From IMG/VR virus record IMGVR_UViG_3300045999_006012, positions 1 through 32,600 of that record: a stretch of DNA of 32,600 bases; one strand, 5' to 3'. Shown here piece by piece: positions 22,882 to 30,049 of this stretch; positions within the stretch are counted from its first letter, which is position 1; each line of letters opens with the position of its first letter. The notes under the pieces are model-generated. The model saw only the letters and a list, made by a program, of their open reading frames with translations, searched no databases and had not been told where the DNA came from. Position numbers and translations under genes: made by a program. The DNA is from a virus.

Positions 22882-25652
22882 TGGCCTATTCCTACGTCAT
22901 CTACACCGGGAACGGGGCCAACACGCAATTCAGCGTGCCCTTTCCGTACCTGCGTAGAGAGCACGTCTTTGTCTCTGTGAACCGCGTGTCAGCCGCGTTC
23001 ACCTGGGTTGACGGAAGCACCGTGCAGGTGACGCCGGCACCAGCCAGCGGGGCCCGGGTTGAGGTGCGTCGGACCACCCCGGTCGATGTGCCGCTGGTCA
23101 CGATCGCTGACGGGTCGACGCCTGTCGCCGCGGACTTCAACACCAACAACCTCCAGCAGACCTACATCAACCAGGAGCAGGACGACCAGATCGAGGACGG
23201 CATTTTCGTCAACAACCTGGGCAACCTGGATGCAGGCGGGAAGCAGATCAAGAACGTCGGCAACCCCGTCGACGCGCAGGATGCCGTCACCAGGAGCTAC
23301 GCCGACAACTGGTTCGCCACCTACGGCGAGAAGTACCTGGGCGCCTACTCCTCTGACCCTGTGTCAGGGCCCGGCGGTGCGCCACTGCAAGAAGGCAGCC
23401 TGTACTTCAACACCGTCACGAAGCGGCTGCGGGGTTACTCCGGTGGCAGCTGGGCCGACACCGCGGCGCCCAGCGACCTGTTCCGGTGGAAGCGCACTGC
23501 AGAAGGCGGCGAGACCAGCCTGAGCGCCAGCGACGACAACGGCCTGCCCTTGGCGTACACCGCCGACCTGGAGCAGGTCTATGTGAACGGTGCGCTGCTC
23601 GCCCGTGGCGTCGACTACGTGGCGATCAACGGGGTATCGATCACCGGCCTGGCGCCGCTGAGCGCAGGCGACGTTGTGGAGGTGCTGTCCTTCAACGGCT
23701 TCACCGTCGGCATCACGCCCACCGACGTCGACTTCACGGCCCTGGGCGCAGCAGCCCAGCCGCTGGCCGATGCCGACCTGCTGCTGGTCCGCCAGGGCAT
23801 GGTCAACAAGAAGGTGAGCGCAGGGGTGCTGCGGACTGAGCTGGCCACCACGGCGCAGGCAGCCGAAACAGCAGCAGAGGCCGCGCAGGCTGCAGCTGAA
23901 ACCGCTGAGATCAACGCAGAGGCCGCGGCCGTCAACGCAGCTGGGGCGCGTGACGCAGCGATCATTCAGGCGGGGCTCTACGCCACTGAGGCGGCAGGCC
24001 GCGCAGCCGTCGCTGATGGCCAGGCATTCAAGGTGCAGGGCGCAGGCGACATTGCTGCACTTGAGTACCGGCGAGTCAACAGCACCACGTCGACCCTGCT
24101 TGCCATCTACCCAGCGGCCAGTGCCGTCTGGGCCATCCGCGAGGACATTCACGACTCCCGCCTAGCGGACTACGTGGGCGCCGGGCCGCTGCAGCCGATC
24201 GTCACCGACAACAACGACAGCATCGTCCTGGGCTTCGACGGCACCAAGTCGATGGTGGTCGGCGCCGGCCTGATCAACGAGGCCAACCTGCAGGAGCAGA
24301 CCGAGCTGGAGGTGCTGGGCTCCCTGTTCGTCAGCGAATACACCGGCACCGGGCCCGTGTACCCGATCGTGACCGACCGGGAAGGCCGGGTGATCCTGGG
24401 CTACAGCGTCAGCACTGGCGGCTTGATCGGCGCAGGGGTGGGCTCTGCCGGCACGTCGGCGGCCACGCCACTGGCGGAGCCGCCCATCGCCAAGGCGTAC
24501 AACCACCTGCTGTCCTACGGGCAGTCGCTGTCCATTGGTGGCGCCGCTGGCGGCCCGCCGATCTCCGCCACACAGCCGTACAGCAACGTCACCTTCGACG
24601 GAGGCCCCCGGGCTGGCGACCAAGTGACGTACAGCTACTCACCGCTGAAGCCCCTGGTGGAGGAGCTGGATGCCGGCGGACGAAGCGAGACCATCTGCTC
24701 TGGCGCCGCCAACTATGCGCTGACCCTGGCGGCGACAGAGGACGGCGTGACGCCATCCGGCCATGTGATCCTGGCATCTGCGCCTGGCCTTGGCGGTGCG
24801 GGCATCAACGGCCTGAAGAAGGGGTCGCTGCAGTACACCAACGTCTTCCTGCAGCACGTCACGCAGGCGAAGGCACTGGCGGTCGACTACGCCGCCCATG
24901 CCTTCTGCTGGATCCAGGGTGAAGCCGATGGCAACCTGGGCACCACGTACTCCACCTACCGCTCGCTGCTGGAGCAGCTGCAGGTCGACATCGAGGCGGA
25001 CATCAAGGCGATCAGCGGGCAGACGTCGCCCGTGTACTGCTTCACCTACCAGACGTCATCCAGGGTGACGATCAACAGCGCAGCAGTGACGCTGGCCCAG
25101 CTCGACCTGGCGCAGAAGAATGCCAAGTTCACACTTGCGACACCCTGCTACCACCTTCCCTTCTCTGACGGGACGCACTTGACGCCCGATGGGTATAAGT
25201 GGCTGGGTGCATATTTCGGCAGGTGCTACAAGCAACTGGTGTTTGATCGCGTCAAACCGAAGTTCCTCAACCCGCTGTCGGCCACCCGCCGGGGGAATGT
25301 GATCCGGGTGCGATTCGATGTGCCGGCGCCGCCCCTGGTGCTCGACACCACCACGCTGGCCCTGGCCACCGACTTTGGTTTCAAAGTGCTGGACGGCGCC
25401 TCGACGGCAACGATCAGCAGCGTGTCGATCGACGGCTCCGATGCTGTGATCGTCCTGTCGGCCACCCCCACGGGCGTCGTGAAGGTCCGCTACGGCCTTG
25501 ATTACCTGGGGGTCGGACTTACGATCACGACAGGAGCCTCTGGGAACTTGCGCGACAGCAGCCCCGACTCGATCACGATTTCAGGGGTATCGCGGCCTCT
25601 GTACAACGTCTGCCCGCACTTTGAGCTGACGGCCATCACCATCGGAGAGTGA
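22881..25652 (+). CDS. Tail fibre with T7 gp17 N-terminus and C-terminal SGNH esterase-like domain
   Basis: 923 residues. The first 150 match the T7 tail fibre attachment domain (YVIYTGNGANTQFSVPFPYLRREHVFV, DFNTNNLQQTYINQEQDDQIEDG). An Ala-rich trimeric coiled coil follows (about 315-360), then two copies of a 22-residue repeat starting at residues 430 and 486. From about 540 the sequence has SGNH/sialate O-acetylesterase (CE6-like) signatures: GQS with S549, FCWIQGEAD with E681 and D683, and SDGTHLTPDGY with D763 and H766 as the probable acid and base. The last 110 residues look beta-rich. It probably binds host surface polysaccharide and removes ester groups. Its ATG overlaps the gp16-like stop (TGATG). 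Confidence 0.9.
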   Translation: MAYSYVIYTGNGANTQFSVPFPYLRREHVFVSVNRVSAAFTWVDGSTVQVTPAPASGARVEVRRTTPVDVPLVTIADGSTPVAADFNTNNLQQTYINQEQDDQIEDGIFVNNLGNLDAGGKQIKNVGNPVDAQDAVTRSYADNWFATYGEKYLGAYSSDPVSGPGGAPLQEGSLYFNTVTKRLRGYSGGSWADTAAPSDLFRWKRTAEGGETSLSASDDNGLPLAYTADLEQVYVNGALLARGVDYVAINGVSITGLAPLSAGDVVEVLSFNGFTVGITPTDVDFTALGAAAQPLADADLLLVRQGMVNKKVSAGVLRTELATTAQAAETAAEAAQAAAETAEINAEAAAVNAAGARDAAIIQAGLYATEAAGRAAVADGQAFKVQGAGDIAALEYRRVNSTTSTLLAIYPAASAVWAIREDIHDSRLADYVGAGPLQPIVTDNNDSIVLGFDGTKSMVVGAGLINEANLQEQTELEVLGSLFVSEYTGTGPVYPIVTDREGRVILGYSVSTGGLIGAGVGSAGTSAATPLAEPPIAKAYNHLLSYGQSLSIGGAAGGPPISATQPYSNVTFDGGPRAGDQVTYSYSPLKPLVEELDAGGRSETICSGAANYALTLAATEDGVTPSGHVILASAPGLGGAGINGLKKGSLQYTNVFLQHVTQAKALAVDYAAHAFCWIQGEADGNLGTTYSTYRSLLEQLQVDIEADIKAISGQTSPVYCFTYQTSSRVTINSAAVTLAQLDLAQKNAKFTLATPCYHLPFSDGTHLTPDGYKWLGAYFGRCYKQLVFDRVKPKFLNPLSATRRGNVIRVRFDVPAPPLVLDTTTLALATDFGFKVLDGASTATISSVSIDGSDAVIVLSATPTGVVKVRYGLDYLGVGLTITTGASGNLRDSSPDSITISGVSRPLYNVCPHFELTAITIGE
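24168..24401 (+). repeat. Two-copy repeat in the tail fibre
   Basis: Residues 430-451 (DYVGAGPLQPIVTD and then IVLGF) and 486-507 (EYTGTGPVYPIVTD and then VILGY) align without gaps, 56 residues apart. They probably form small beta modules between the coiled coil and the esterase-like domain. Confidence 0.7.
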
Positions 25653-25655
25653 CCC

Positions 25656-26405
25656 ATGAGCGCCTTTATTCGACTGCCCATCACTTCTGCTGCGTCGCTG
25701 GGCACCATCCCTGCCAATGACATCCGGTTCTTCGATCTGTACGAGCAGGGCACGTACGACCACTGGATCTTCAACAGGGGCACGCCTGCAAACCTGACCG
25801 GCAGAACCAACGGCAGGCTGCTGACGCTGCAGTCGACGGCGCCCGTGTACTCCGGCAGTTTCCTGACGCTGCCGCGAGTGGATGGCCAGGCCCTGTTGAC
25901 CGACAGGGACGATTCAGCCACTGCAACCGACACGCTGTTTGCGGTGGTGCGTGCCAGCGCAGACCTGGCAAGCAACTCCATGCAGATCATGGGGTCCCTG
26001 GGCGCCACCACCGGCTACGGGATCTTCTTCCACAGCACTGCCTTCCCCAAAGTGCTGAGGGTGACGGCCCGGGCCAGCGTGTTCGCCAACGACCTGGCCG
26101 GCGATTCGTCCAACTCCGCGGTGTGGGTGTTCGTTGCCATGGCCCGCAACTTCTCGGGGGCGACCAAGCTGATCACCAGCCTGCGCGGCGGCGGGCTGAC
26201 ATACAACCTGTCGTCGGCCGCCACCTACACCCCGTCGGCCGGCAAGATCTCGCTGGGCAATGCGTACACCACGGCCCTGGGCGCTGGCGGGATGGACGTG
26301 GCGGAGTTCGGCATCTTCGATCGTGCGCTGACAGAAGCGGAGCTGCAGTCGCTGTATGTCCGCCGCAAGCGGGAGATGGCCAAGGTCGGCATCTCGGTCC
26401 TCTAA
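25656..26405 (+). CDS. LamG/concanavalin-like tail protein
   Basis: 249 residues directly after the tail fibre gene (3-base gap), with a purine-rich ribosome site (GGAGAG) before ATG 25656. The C-terminal part has the typical end of LamG/jellyroll lectin domains in phage adhesins: ISLGNAYTTALGAGGMDVAEFGIFDRALTEAELQSLYVRRK. The N-terminal part (FFDLYEQGTYDHWIFNRGTPANLTG) is not recognised. It is probably a second receptor-binding or fibre-associated protein that binds carbohydrate. No cleavage function is seen. Confidence 0.72.
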   Translation: MSAFIRLPITSAASLGTIPANDIRFFDLYEQGTYDHWIFNRGTPANLTGRTNGRLLTLQSTAPVYSGSFLTLPRVDGQALLTDRDDSATATDTLFAVVRASADLASNSMQIMGSLGATTGYGIFFHSTAFPKVLRVTARASVFANDLAGDSSNSAVWVFVAMARNFSGATKLITSLRGGGLTYNLSSAATYTPSAGKISLGNAYTTALGAGGMDVAEFGIFDRALTEAELQSLYVRRKREMAKVGISVL

Positions 26406-26417
26406 TCCCAAGGAGCA

Positions 26418-26489
26418 ATGACCAATTCGCAGGGCGCCCCGCAGAACGTCCTGGGCGAATACTTCAGCGCCTTCTGGATCCGGCCGTAG
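26418..26489 (+). CDS. Possible 23-residue microprotein
   Basis: A short ORF has a strong ribosome site (AAGGAG, 26410-26415) just before ATG 26418. The product starts MTNSQGAPQNVLG and ends FSAFWIRP. It is too short to classify. It lies between the LamG-like protein and the lysis candidates. It may be a real peptide or the remnant of a tail gene. Confidence 0.4.
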   Translation: MTNSQGAPQNVLGEYFSAFWIRP

Positions 26490-26547
26490 GCCATGGCCTG
26501 CCAATGCTGCCTCGGTATCGTGCCTACGAACGGAAGCCCATCCTTCC

Positions 26548-26787
26548 ATGCTTGAGACGCTGATCGCAGCCGGGATCGTTGGATCGGTCGGCGCCTTATG
26601 GAAGATCGCCATGGAAAACGTGGCGATGCGAGCAGGACTGAAGGCTGGGATGGCCAGCGTGATCCATGAGCTGCAGTCACTGCGCACTGAGCTGAGCAAG
26701 GACATCGCATCCTTGGAGAACGACATCAAGGACCACGAATTCAGGCTGCGAGACCTGGAGAAGAAGCCCCTACCCCCAACGGAGTGA
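26548..26787 (+). CDS. Small membrane-anchored coiled-coil protein, lysis candidate
   Basis: 79 residues. The N-terminal segment LIAAGIVGSVGALWKIA is hydrophobic and can span the membrane. Residues about 35-72 are heptad-like (IHELQSLRTELSKDIASLENDIKDHEFRLRDLEKK), giving an anchored coiled coil similar in layout to inner-membrane spanins (Rz, T7 gp18.5) or other lysis accessory proteins. There is no clear lipoprotein partner nested in it. The stop overlaps a GTG that could start the next gene. The position at the end of the virion operon suits a late lysis role; holin, spanin and structural alternatives remain open. Confidence 0.6.
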   Translation: MLETLIAAGIVGSVGALWKIAMENVAMRAGLKAGMASVIHELQSLRTELSKDIASLENDIKDHEFRLRDLEKKPLPPTE

Positions 26788-26792
26788 CCACC

Positions 26793-27008
26793 ATGGACGC
26801 CAACACCGAAGCATTGATCGCCCTGGGCCTGTTCGTCCTGTCAGAGCTGATCGGCATGTCGAAGCTGAAGGACAACTCGCTGCTGGAGCTGCTGCTGCAC
26901 ATGGCCGGCGAGCTGTTCCCGTACGAAGTGAAGCGGAAGGAGCCACCGACCCGTGCAACCAGGCCGCGGCGGCGCCGGGCCAGCAGCGCCCGCTCTGCTG
27001 ATCAGTAG
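26793..27008 (+). CDS. Putative holin-like small membrane protein
   Basis: 71 residues from ATG 26793 (GTG 26784 is also possible, coupled to the previous stop). One hydrophobic segment (ALIALGLFVLSELIGM) is followed by NSLLELLLHMAGELF and a strongly basic Arg-rich tail, a common layout of single-span phage holins such as T7 gp17.5. The pattern SELIGMSKLKDNS recurs, as I recall, in small proteins of cyanophages. It is the last plus-strand gene and overlaps the end of the opposing endolysin gene by 7 bases, which supports a lysis role. The holin function is inferred. Confidence 0.6.
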   Translation: MDANTEALIALGLFVLSELIGMSKLKDNSLLELLLHMAGELFPYEVKRKEPPTRATRPRRRRASSARSADQ

Positions 27009-27574
27009 TCCCACACCACCTTGGGCCGGCCAGGGCGGATTCCGGTGTGGACAAAGCCCTTGGGGGCGCCCAGGCCGGTGCTGTAGAGCCAGTTGGCCTT
27101 GCACCAGTTCTGCAGGCTGTAAGTGGACAGGCCGTCGATGTACCAGTCGATGGCTCCGGTGTCAGGAGCGTCGTACAGGTGCTCCGATCGGCTGGCTCCA
27201 CCCACCTGGGCGTTGATTTTGGGCGGCCGGTAGCCGGACGTGATGATCACCGGCTTGTGGGAGAAGTGAATCCGGGCCTTTTCAAGGAACTGGCACAGCA
27301 ACATGGCGGTGTTGCACTGGTGCTGGGCCACAAACCGGCGTGATTCCGACCAGAGGGTGATCTCGCCGTACTGAATGTTGGGGGTAACGCGGTAGCTGAA
27401 GGGCGATTGGGGCGTGAAAGGCGCCTCGGTGGGCTTTGGAGCCGCCCTGTACAGCTCTGCGAAGTCATCCAGCTGCTCAGCCGTCAAAGAGCCCTGCAGG
27501 GCGTTCCAGGCGGCGATCTGATGGGGCAGCTGCTGGTAGTGATCAGCTGCGTCGGTCAGACGGATGGTGCTCAT
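27002..27574 (-). CDS. Endolysin, peptidase M15 family
   Basis: 190 residues. The C-terminal half is a D-Ala-D-Ala carboxypeptidase/M15 domain: ITSGYRPPKINAQVGGASRSEH with H132, TGAIDWYIDG with D143, and KGFVHTGIRPGRPKVVWDY with H176, the three zinc ligands. The N-terminal 60 residues (FAELYRAAPKPTEAP) are not recognised and may bind the wall. There is no signal peptide, so a holin is needed. It cuts peptide cross-links of murein, unlike T7 gp3.5 amidase. It is the last gene of the minus operon and converges on the holin candidate. Confidence 0.87.
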   Translation of the reverse strand: MSTIRLTDAADHYQQLPHQIAAWNALQGSLTAEQLDDFAELYRAAPKPTEAPFTPQSPFSYRVTPNIQYGEITLWSESRRFVAQHQCNTAMLLCQFLEKARIHFSHKPVIITSGYRPPKINAQVGGASRSEHLYDAPDTGAIDWYIDGLSTYSLQNWCKANWLYSTGLGAPKGFVHTGIRPGRPKVVWDY

Positions 27575-27819
27575 GCCTTTACCGCGGGGTCTTTCGGGAA
27601 GATCTGAACGTTGGGCACGTCGAATGGCAGCTGCTGCCAGACGTCATGCTGGATGGCCAGGTCCCAGGCTTGTTCCTCGCTGAGCGCCATGACGACAGTC
27701 TGGAATGAACCCTTGATCTTGTGGCCGTTGTAGCCGACGAAGACGCCCGGCAAGCGGATGACAAAGGCCCGGGGGCGCTGCGGCTTAGGAGCGAGCTGTG
27801 GTGATCCAGGATCCGCCAT
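27571..27819 (-). CDS. Hypothetical protein, 82 aa
   Basis: The start chosen is the ATG at 27819 (MADPGSPQLAPK). The frame is open further upstream, but that part is only an alternative reading of the terminase C-terminus. It overlaps the terminase end by 35 bases and the endolysin start by 4 (ATGA). A proline-rich N-terminus leads into a compact domain (AFVIRLPGVFVGYNGHKIKGSFQTVVMALSEEQAWDLA). No family is recognised. Tight coupling between terminase and endolysin suggests late expression. Confidence 0.68.
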   Translation of the reverse strand: MADPGSPQLAPKPQRPRAFVIRLPGVFVGYNGHKIKGSFQTVVMALSEEQAWDLAIQHDVWQQLPFDVPNVQIFPKDPAVKA

Positions 27820-29518
27820 CTTTCTTCGGAAGTTCCGCAAGGCTGAACCCAAGAAACTGAGCATCGACTGCACCGTCAATGTTCCCCATGAAAGCTTCCA
27901 GCTCAAGATCCCACAGCTCGGCTTTACGTTCTTTCATGGCACGGTCCTCGTCGATCGCCAGCGACTCGTTCCAGTACTGCACGGCGCCGGCCAGGGCGTC
28001 GAGGCGGTCGTCGTGCTGCAGGCAGCCCTTGTCGACGGTGACGTGAGTGAGCTGGTGGAACAGCTGGTACGCCAGCCGCTTCTCGATCGCCTCGTCATCC
28101 CGCCCCTTAGAGTCGTTTTCGACGACGGAGCGGTTGATGATCAGCCGGTGCTGGTTCATCACCGGCTCCAGTGCGCTGATAATCCGCCGTTCCTTCTGCA
28201 CGTTTGACCGCACCGGCTCGATGGTGCAGGGGTGGTGCAGCTGCAGATGCGGCTTCAGCAGGTTCTCCAGCATCCCCTGGCCAAACTGGTCCTCCAGCAA
28301 GATCAGGTTGACCTTCCGCCGCTTGGCGGCCTGGGCCATGCCAACCAGCACCTCGTCGGTGTAGCCATTGCGGAAGGCGCCAACCTCCAGCACAAACAGG
28401 TTGCCGTTCAGGTGCGCCACGATGGCGTAGGCCGTCTCGTCCTGGCCGCGGCCGGACGGGTCGATGAACATGACGCAGCCCTGAAACGGCAACCAGTCAC
28501 CGTGAACAAAGGCCGGGCGGTGGTAGTAGTCGCCGGAGAAACCCACCACCGGCAGGTCGGTGATGCGGTACTCGGCTCCCATGGACCACACCAGCTTCTC
28601 GGGGGCGTGGTCCGACACCTCCAGCACCACCAGATCGGAGAGGCGAAGCGGAAACCGCTCCATGTCCGACAGGGACGTGTCCAGCTGGAACTGCAGGGCG
28701 AAGGCAGAGCGGCCGTAGGACGTCTCCCGCTCCAGCAGATCCAGCTCAGAGAAGCGATCGGGGTCGGTCGGCTTCCCAATCAGCCCTTTCCCGCCCTCCA
28801 GAATCACCGGGGCCAGGGAGTCTCCGTACTTTTCCGGCTTGCCGGGGTACCTGGCAGGCCAAATGCGAGTGGTAAAGCCCCGCAACTGCAGCTTGTTGTA
28901 GATCGACTCCTCTGTCTGGGGTGTGCCGAGGTACATCACCTCCCCGCCGGGCTTGAGAATGGCGTTGTACTCACCGACTGCAGCAAGCAGCTTCTCCCGC
29001 ATACCCACAGACCACGACGTGGTGGGTGTCTCAATGTCGTCGGGAATGATCAGGTCCGCACGGGAGCCGGTGATCTGACCGAAAATGCCCACCGACTTGA
29101 CCGATGGGCTCTTGTCCGGCTTGGCGTAGCTGACGTCGAACGCATTGACGGCAGATCGCTGATCTTCCCGCCTTGGCTCCAAGCACTGCAGCATCGGCAT
29201 GTCCCGAATCAGCTGCAGGCAGAAAGTCGTGAAGTTCTTGGCCTCCGCCCCAGAGGCGGAATTCACCATGATCTTCTTTTGGGGATCGTTGCGCAGCAGC
29301 CAGAGGACGTAGGCCGCGGCCATCCATGACTTGCCGACACCCCGGAATGCCTCGACGATCCGCCGCTTGGGACCGTGCTGCATGTACTCAGCAATGTCCA
29401 GCTGGATAGGCGTGGGGTCCGGCAGGCCCAGGTGGCGCCAGACGATGACCAGGAAGTAGCGGAAGTCGGTGCTGTAGGGCTCAGGCAGTGGCTGCCAGGT
29501 CGCCGGCTGCCTGGCCAT
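27785..29518 (-). CDS. Terminase large subunit (DNA maturase B), T7 gp19-like
   Basis: 577 residues (T7 gp19 is 586). The ATPase domain has Walker A FRGVGKSW (58-65) and Walker B LIIPDD with D160 and D161, followed by E163. The C-terminal RNase H-like nuclease domain has FIDPSGRGQDE with D353 and D360, LLEDQFGQG, and HDDRLDALAGAV as the last acidic pair. These match T7 gp19. It drives DNA into the prohead through the portal and cuts concatemers. It is on the minus strand, opposite the portal and capsid genes. Its start overlaps the upstream stop as ATGA. Confidence 0.95.
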   Translation of the reverse strand: MARQPATWQPLPEPYSTDFRYFLVIVWRHLGLPDPTPIQLDIAEYMQHGPKRRIVEAFRGVGKSWMAAAYVLWLLRNDPQKKIMVNSASGAEAKNFTTFCLQLIRDMPMLQCLEPRREDQRSAVNAFDVSYAKPDKSPSVKSVGIFGQITGSRADLIIPDDIETPTTSWSVGMREKLLAAVGEYNAILKPGGEVMYLGTPQTEESIYNKLQLRGFTTRIWPARYPGKPEKYGDSLAPVILEGGKGLIGKPTDPDRFSELDLLERETSYGRSAFALQFQLDTSLSDMERFPLRLSDLVVLEVSDHAPEKLVWSMGAEYRITDLPVVGFSGDYYHRPAFVHGDWLPFQGCVMFIDPSGRGQDETAYAIVAHLNGNLFVLEVGAFRNGYTDEVLVGMAQAAKRRKVNLILLEDQFGQGMLENLLKPHLQLHHPCTIEPVRSNVQKERRIISALEPVMNQHRLIINRSVVENDSKGRDDEAIEKRLAYQLFHQLTHVTVDKGCLQHDDRLDALAGAVQYWNESLAIDEDRAMKERKAELWDLELEAFMGNIDGAVDAQFLGFSLAELPKKDGGSWITTARS

Positions 29519-29715
29519 CAGGACTGCTCAACCTCCACCCACGCCTCGTTGACGTCCGGCGTGGAGGGATCATCACCTGCGTACTGGCCCAGGTCGTTAC
29601 GGGCCCGTTCGTAGATAGCTTCATCCGTCTCTTCTGCCTGCCGGGCCTGCAGCTTCTCCAGCGCCTGCAGCCTGAGCGCCTCGTTGCGGGCAGCAGCGCG
29701 AAGGTAGGGGTTCAT
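29518..29715 (-). CDS. Hypothetical protein, 65 aa, upstream of terL
   Basis: A short hydrophilic protein: a basic helix (YLRAAARNEALRLQALEKLQARQAEE), then an acidic end (GDDPSTPDVNEAWVEVEQ). No domain is recognised. It is coupled at both ends by 4-base overlaps (ATGA) with the 111-residue gene upstream and terL downstream, so it is surely part of the operon. A packaging accessory role is possible from position only. Confidence 0.7.
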   Translation of the reverse strand: MNPYLRAAARNEALRLQALEKLQARQAEETDEAIYERARNDLGQYAGDDPSTPDVNEAWVEVEQS

Positions 29716-30047
29716 TGCACGATCTCCTCCAGAACGTCAGTAGCGGGCGCCTGGGTAGGACCACCAGCGAAGACCCGCACCGGGTGATTGACGATGCAGA
29801 GGTAGGGATCCCACGCCTCAGGGGCATCGGCGGCCATGAGGTTGACGTGCCAGCCGTCGAGCGCAACAGGCGGGGTGATTACTTCGCCGGTCTCGGGATC
29901 CCACTCGCCGCCTTTGTAGATCGTGCCCACCTCGTCGATGGCGTGCGTGTGGCTGGCAAGAATCAGGTCGCCGTCTTGAGTCACCAGCCCTTCAGCCTCA
30001 GCCAGGCTGCGGAAGGTCTCGCGGTCGGGAAAGCGAAAACAAAACAT
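29712..30047 (-). CDS. Hypothetical protein, 111 aa
   Basis: It has DPETGEVITPPVALDGWHVNL, then APEAWDPYLCIVNHPVRVFAG, a pattern that I recall in many tailed-phage proteins of unknown function near fibre or terminase genes. The N-terminus (CFRFPDRETFRSLAEAEGLV) looks alpha/beta. There is no catalytic motif. It starts 3 bases after the spike gene ends and overlaps the next gene by 4 bases. Confidence 0.75.
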   Translation of the reverse strand: MFCFRFPDRETFRSLAEAEGLVTQDGDLILASHTHAIDEVGTIYKGGEWDPETGEVITPPVALDGWHVNLMAADAPEAWDPYLCIVNHPVRVFAGGPTQAPATDVLEEIVQ

Positions 30048-30049
30048 GG

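Noticed and set aside
26493-26555. 20-codon ORF (starts MACQCCLG) before the coiled-coil membrane protein
   Set aside because: No clear ribosome site of its own and too short. It may only be leader sequence, although the CQCC motif is curious.
26975-27060. Bidirectional terminator between the convergent operons
   Set aside because: A CAGCAG/CTGCTG stem (26981-27000) exists inside the coding end but lacks a T-run on either side.
28232-29329. Plus-strand open frame of 365 codons opposite terL
   Set aside because: The minus-strand terminase motifs are complete; the plus frame is a shadow.
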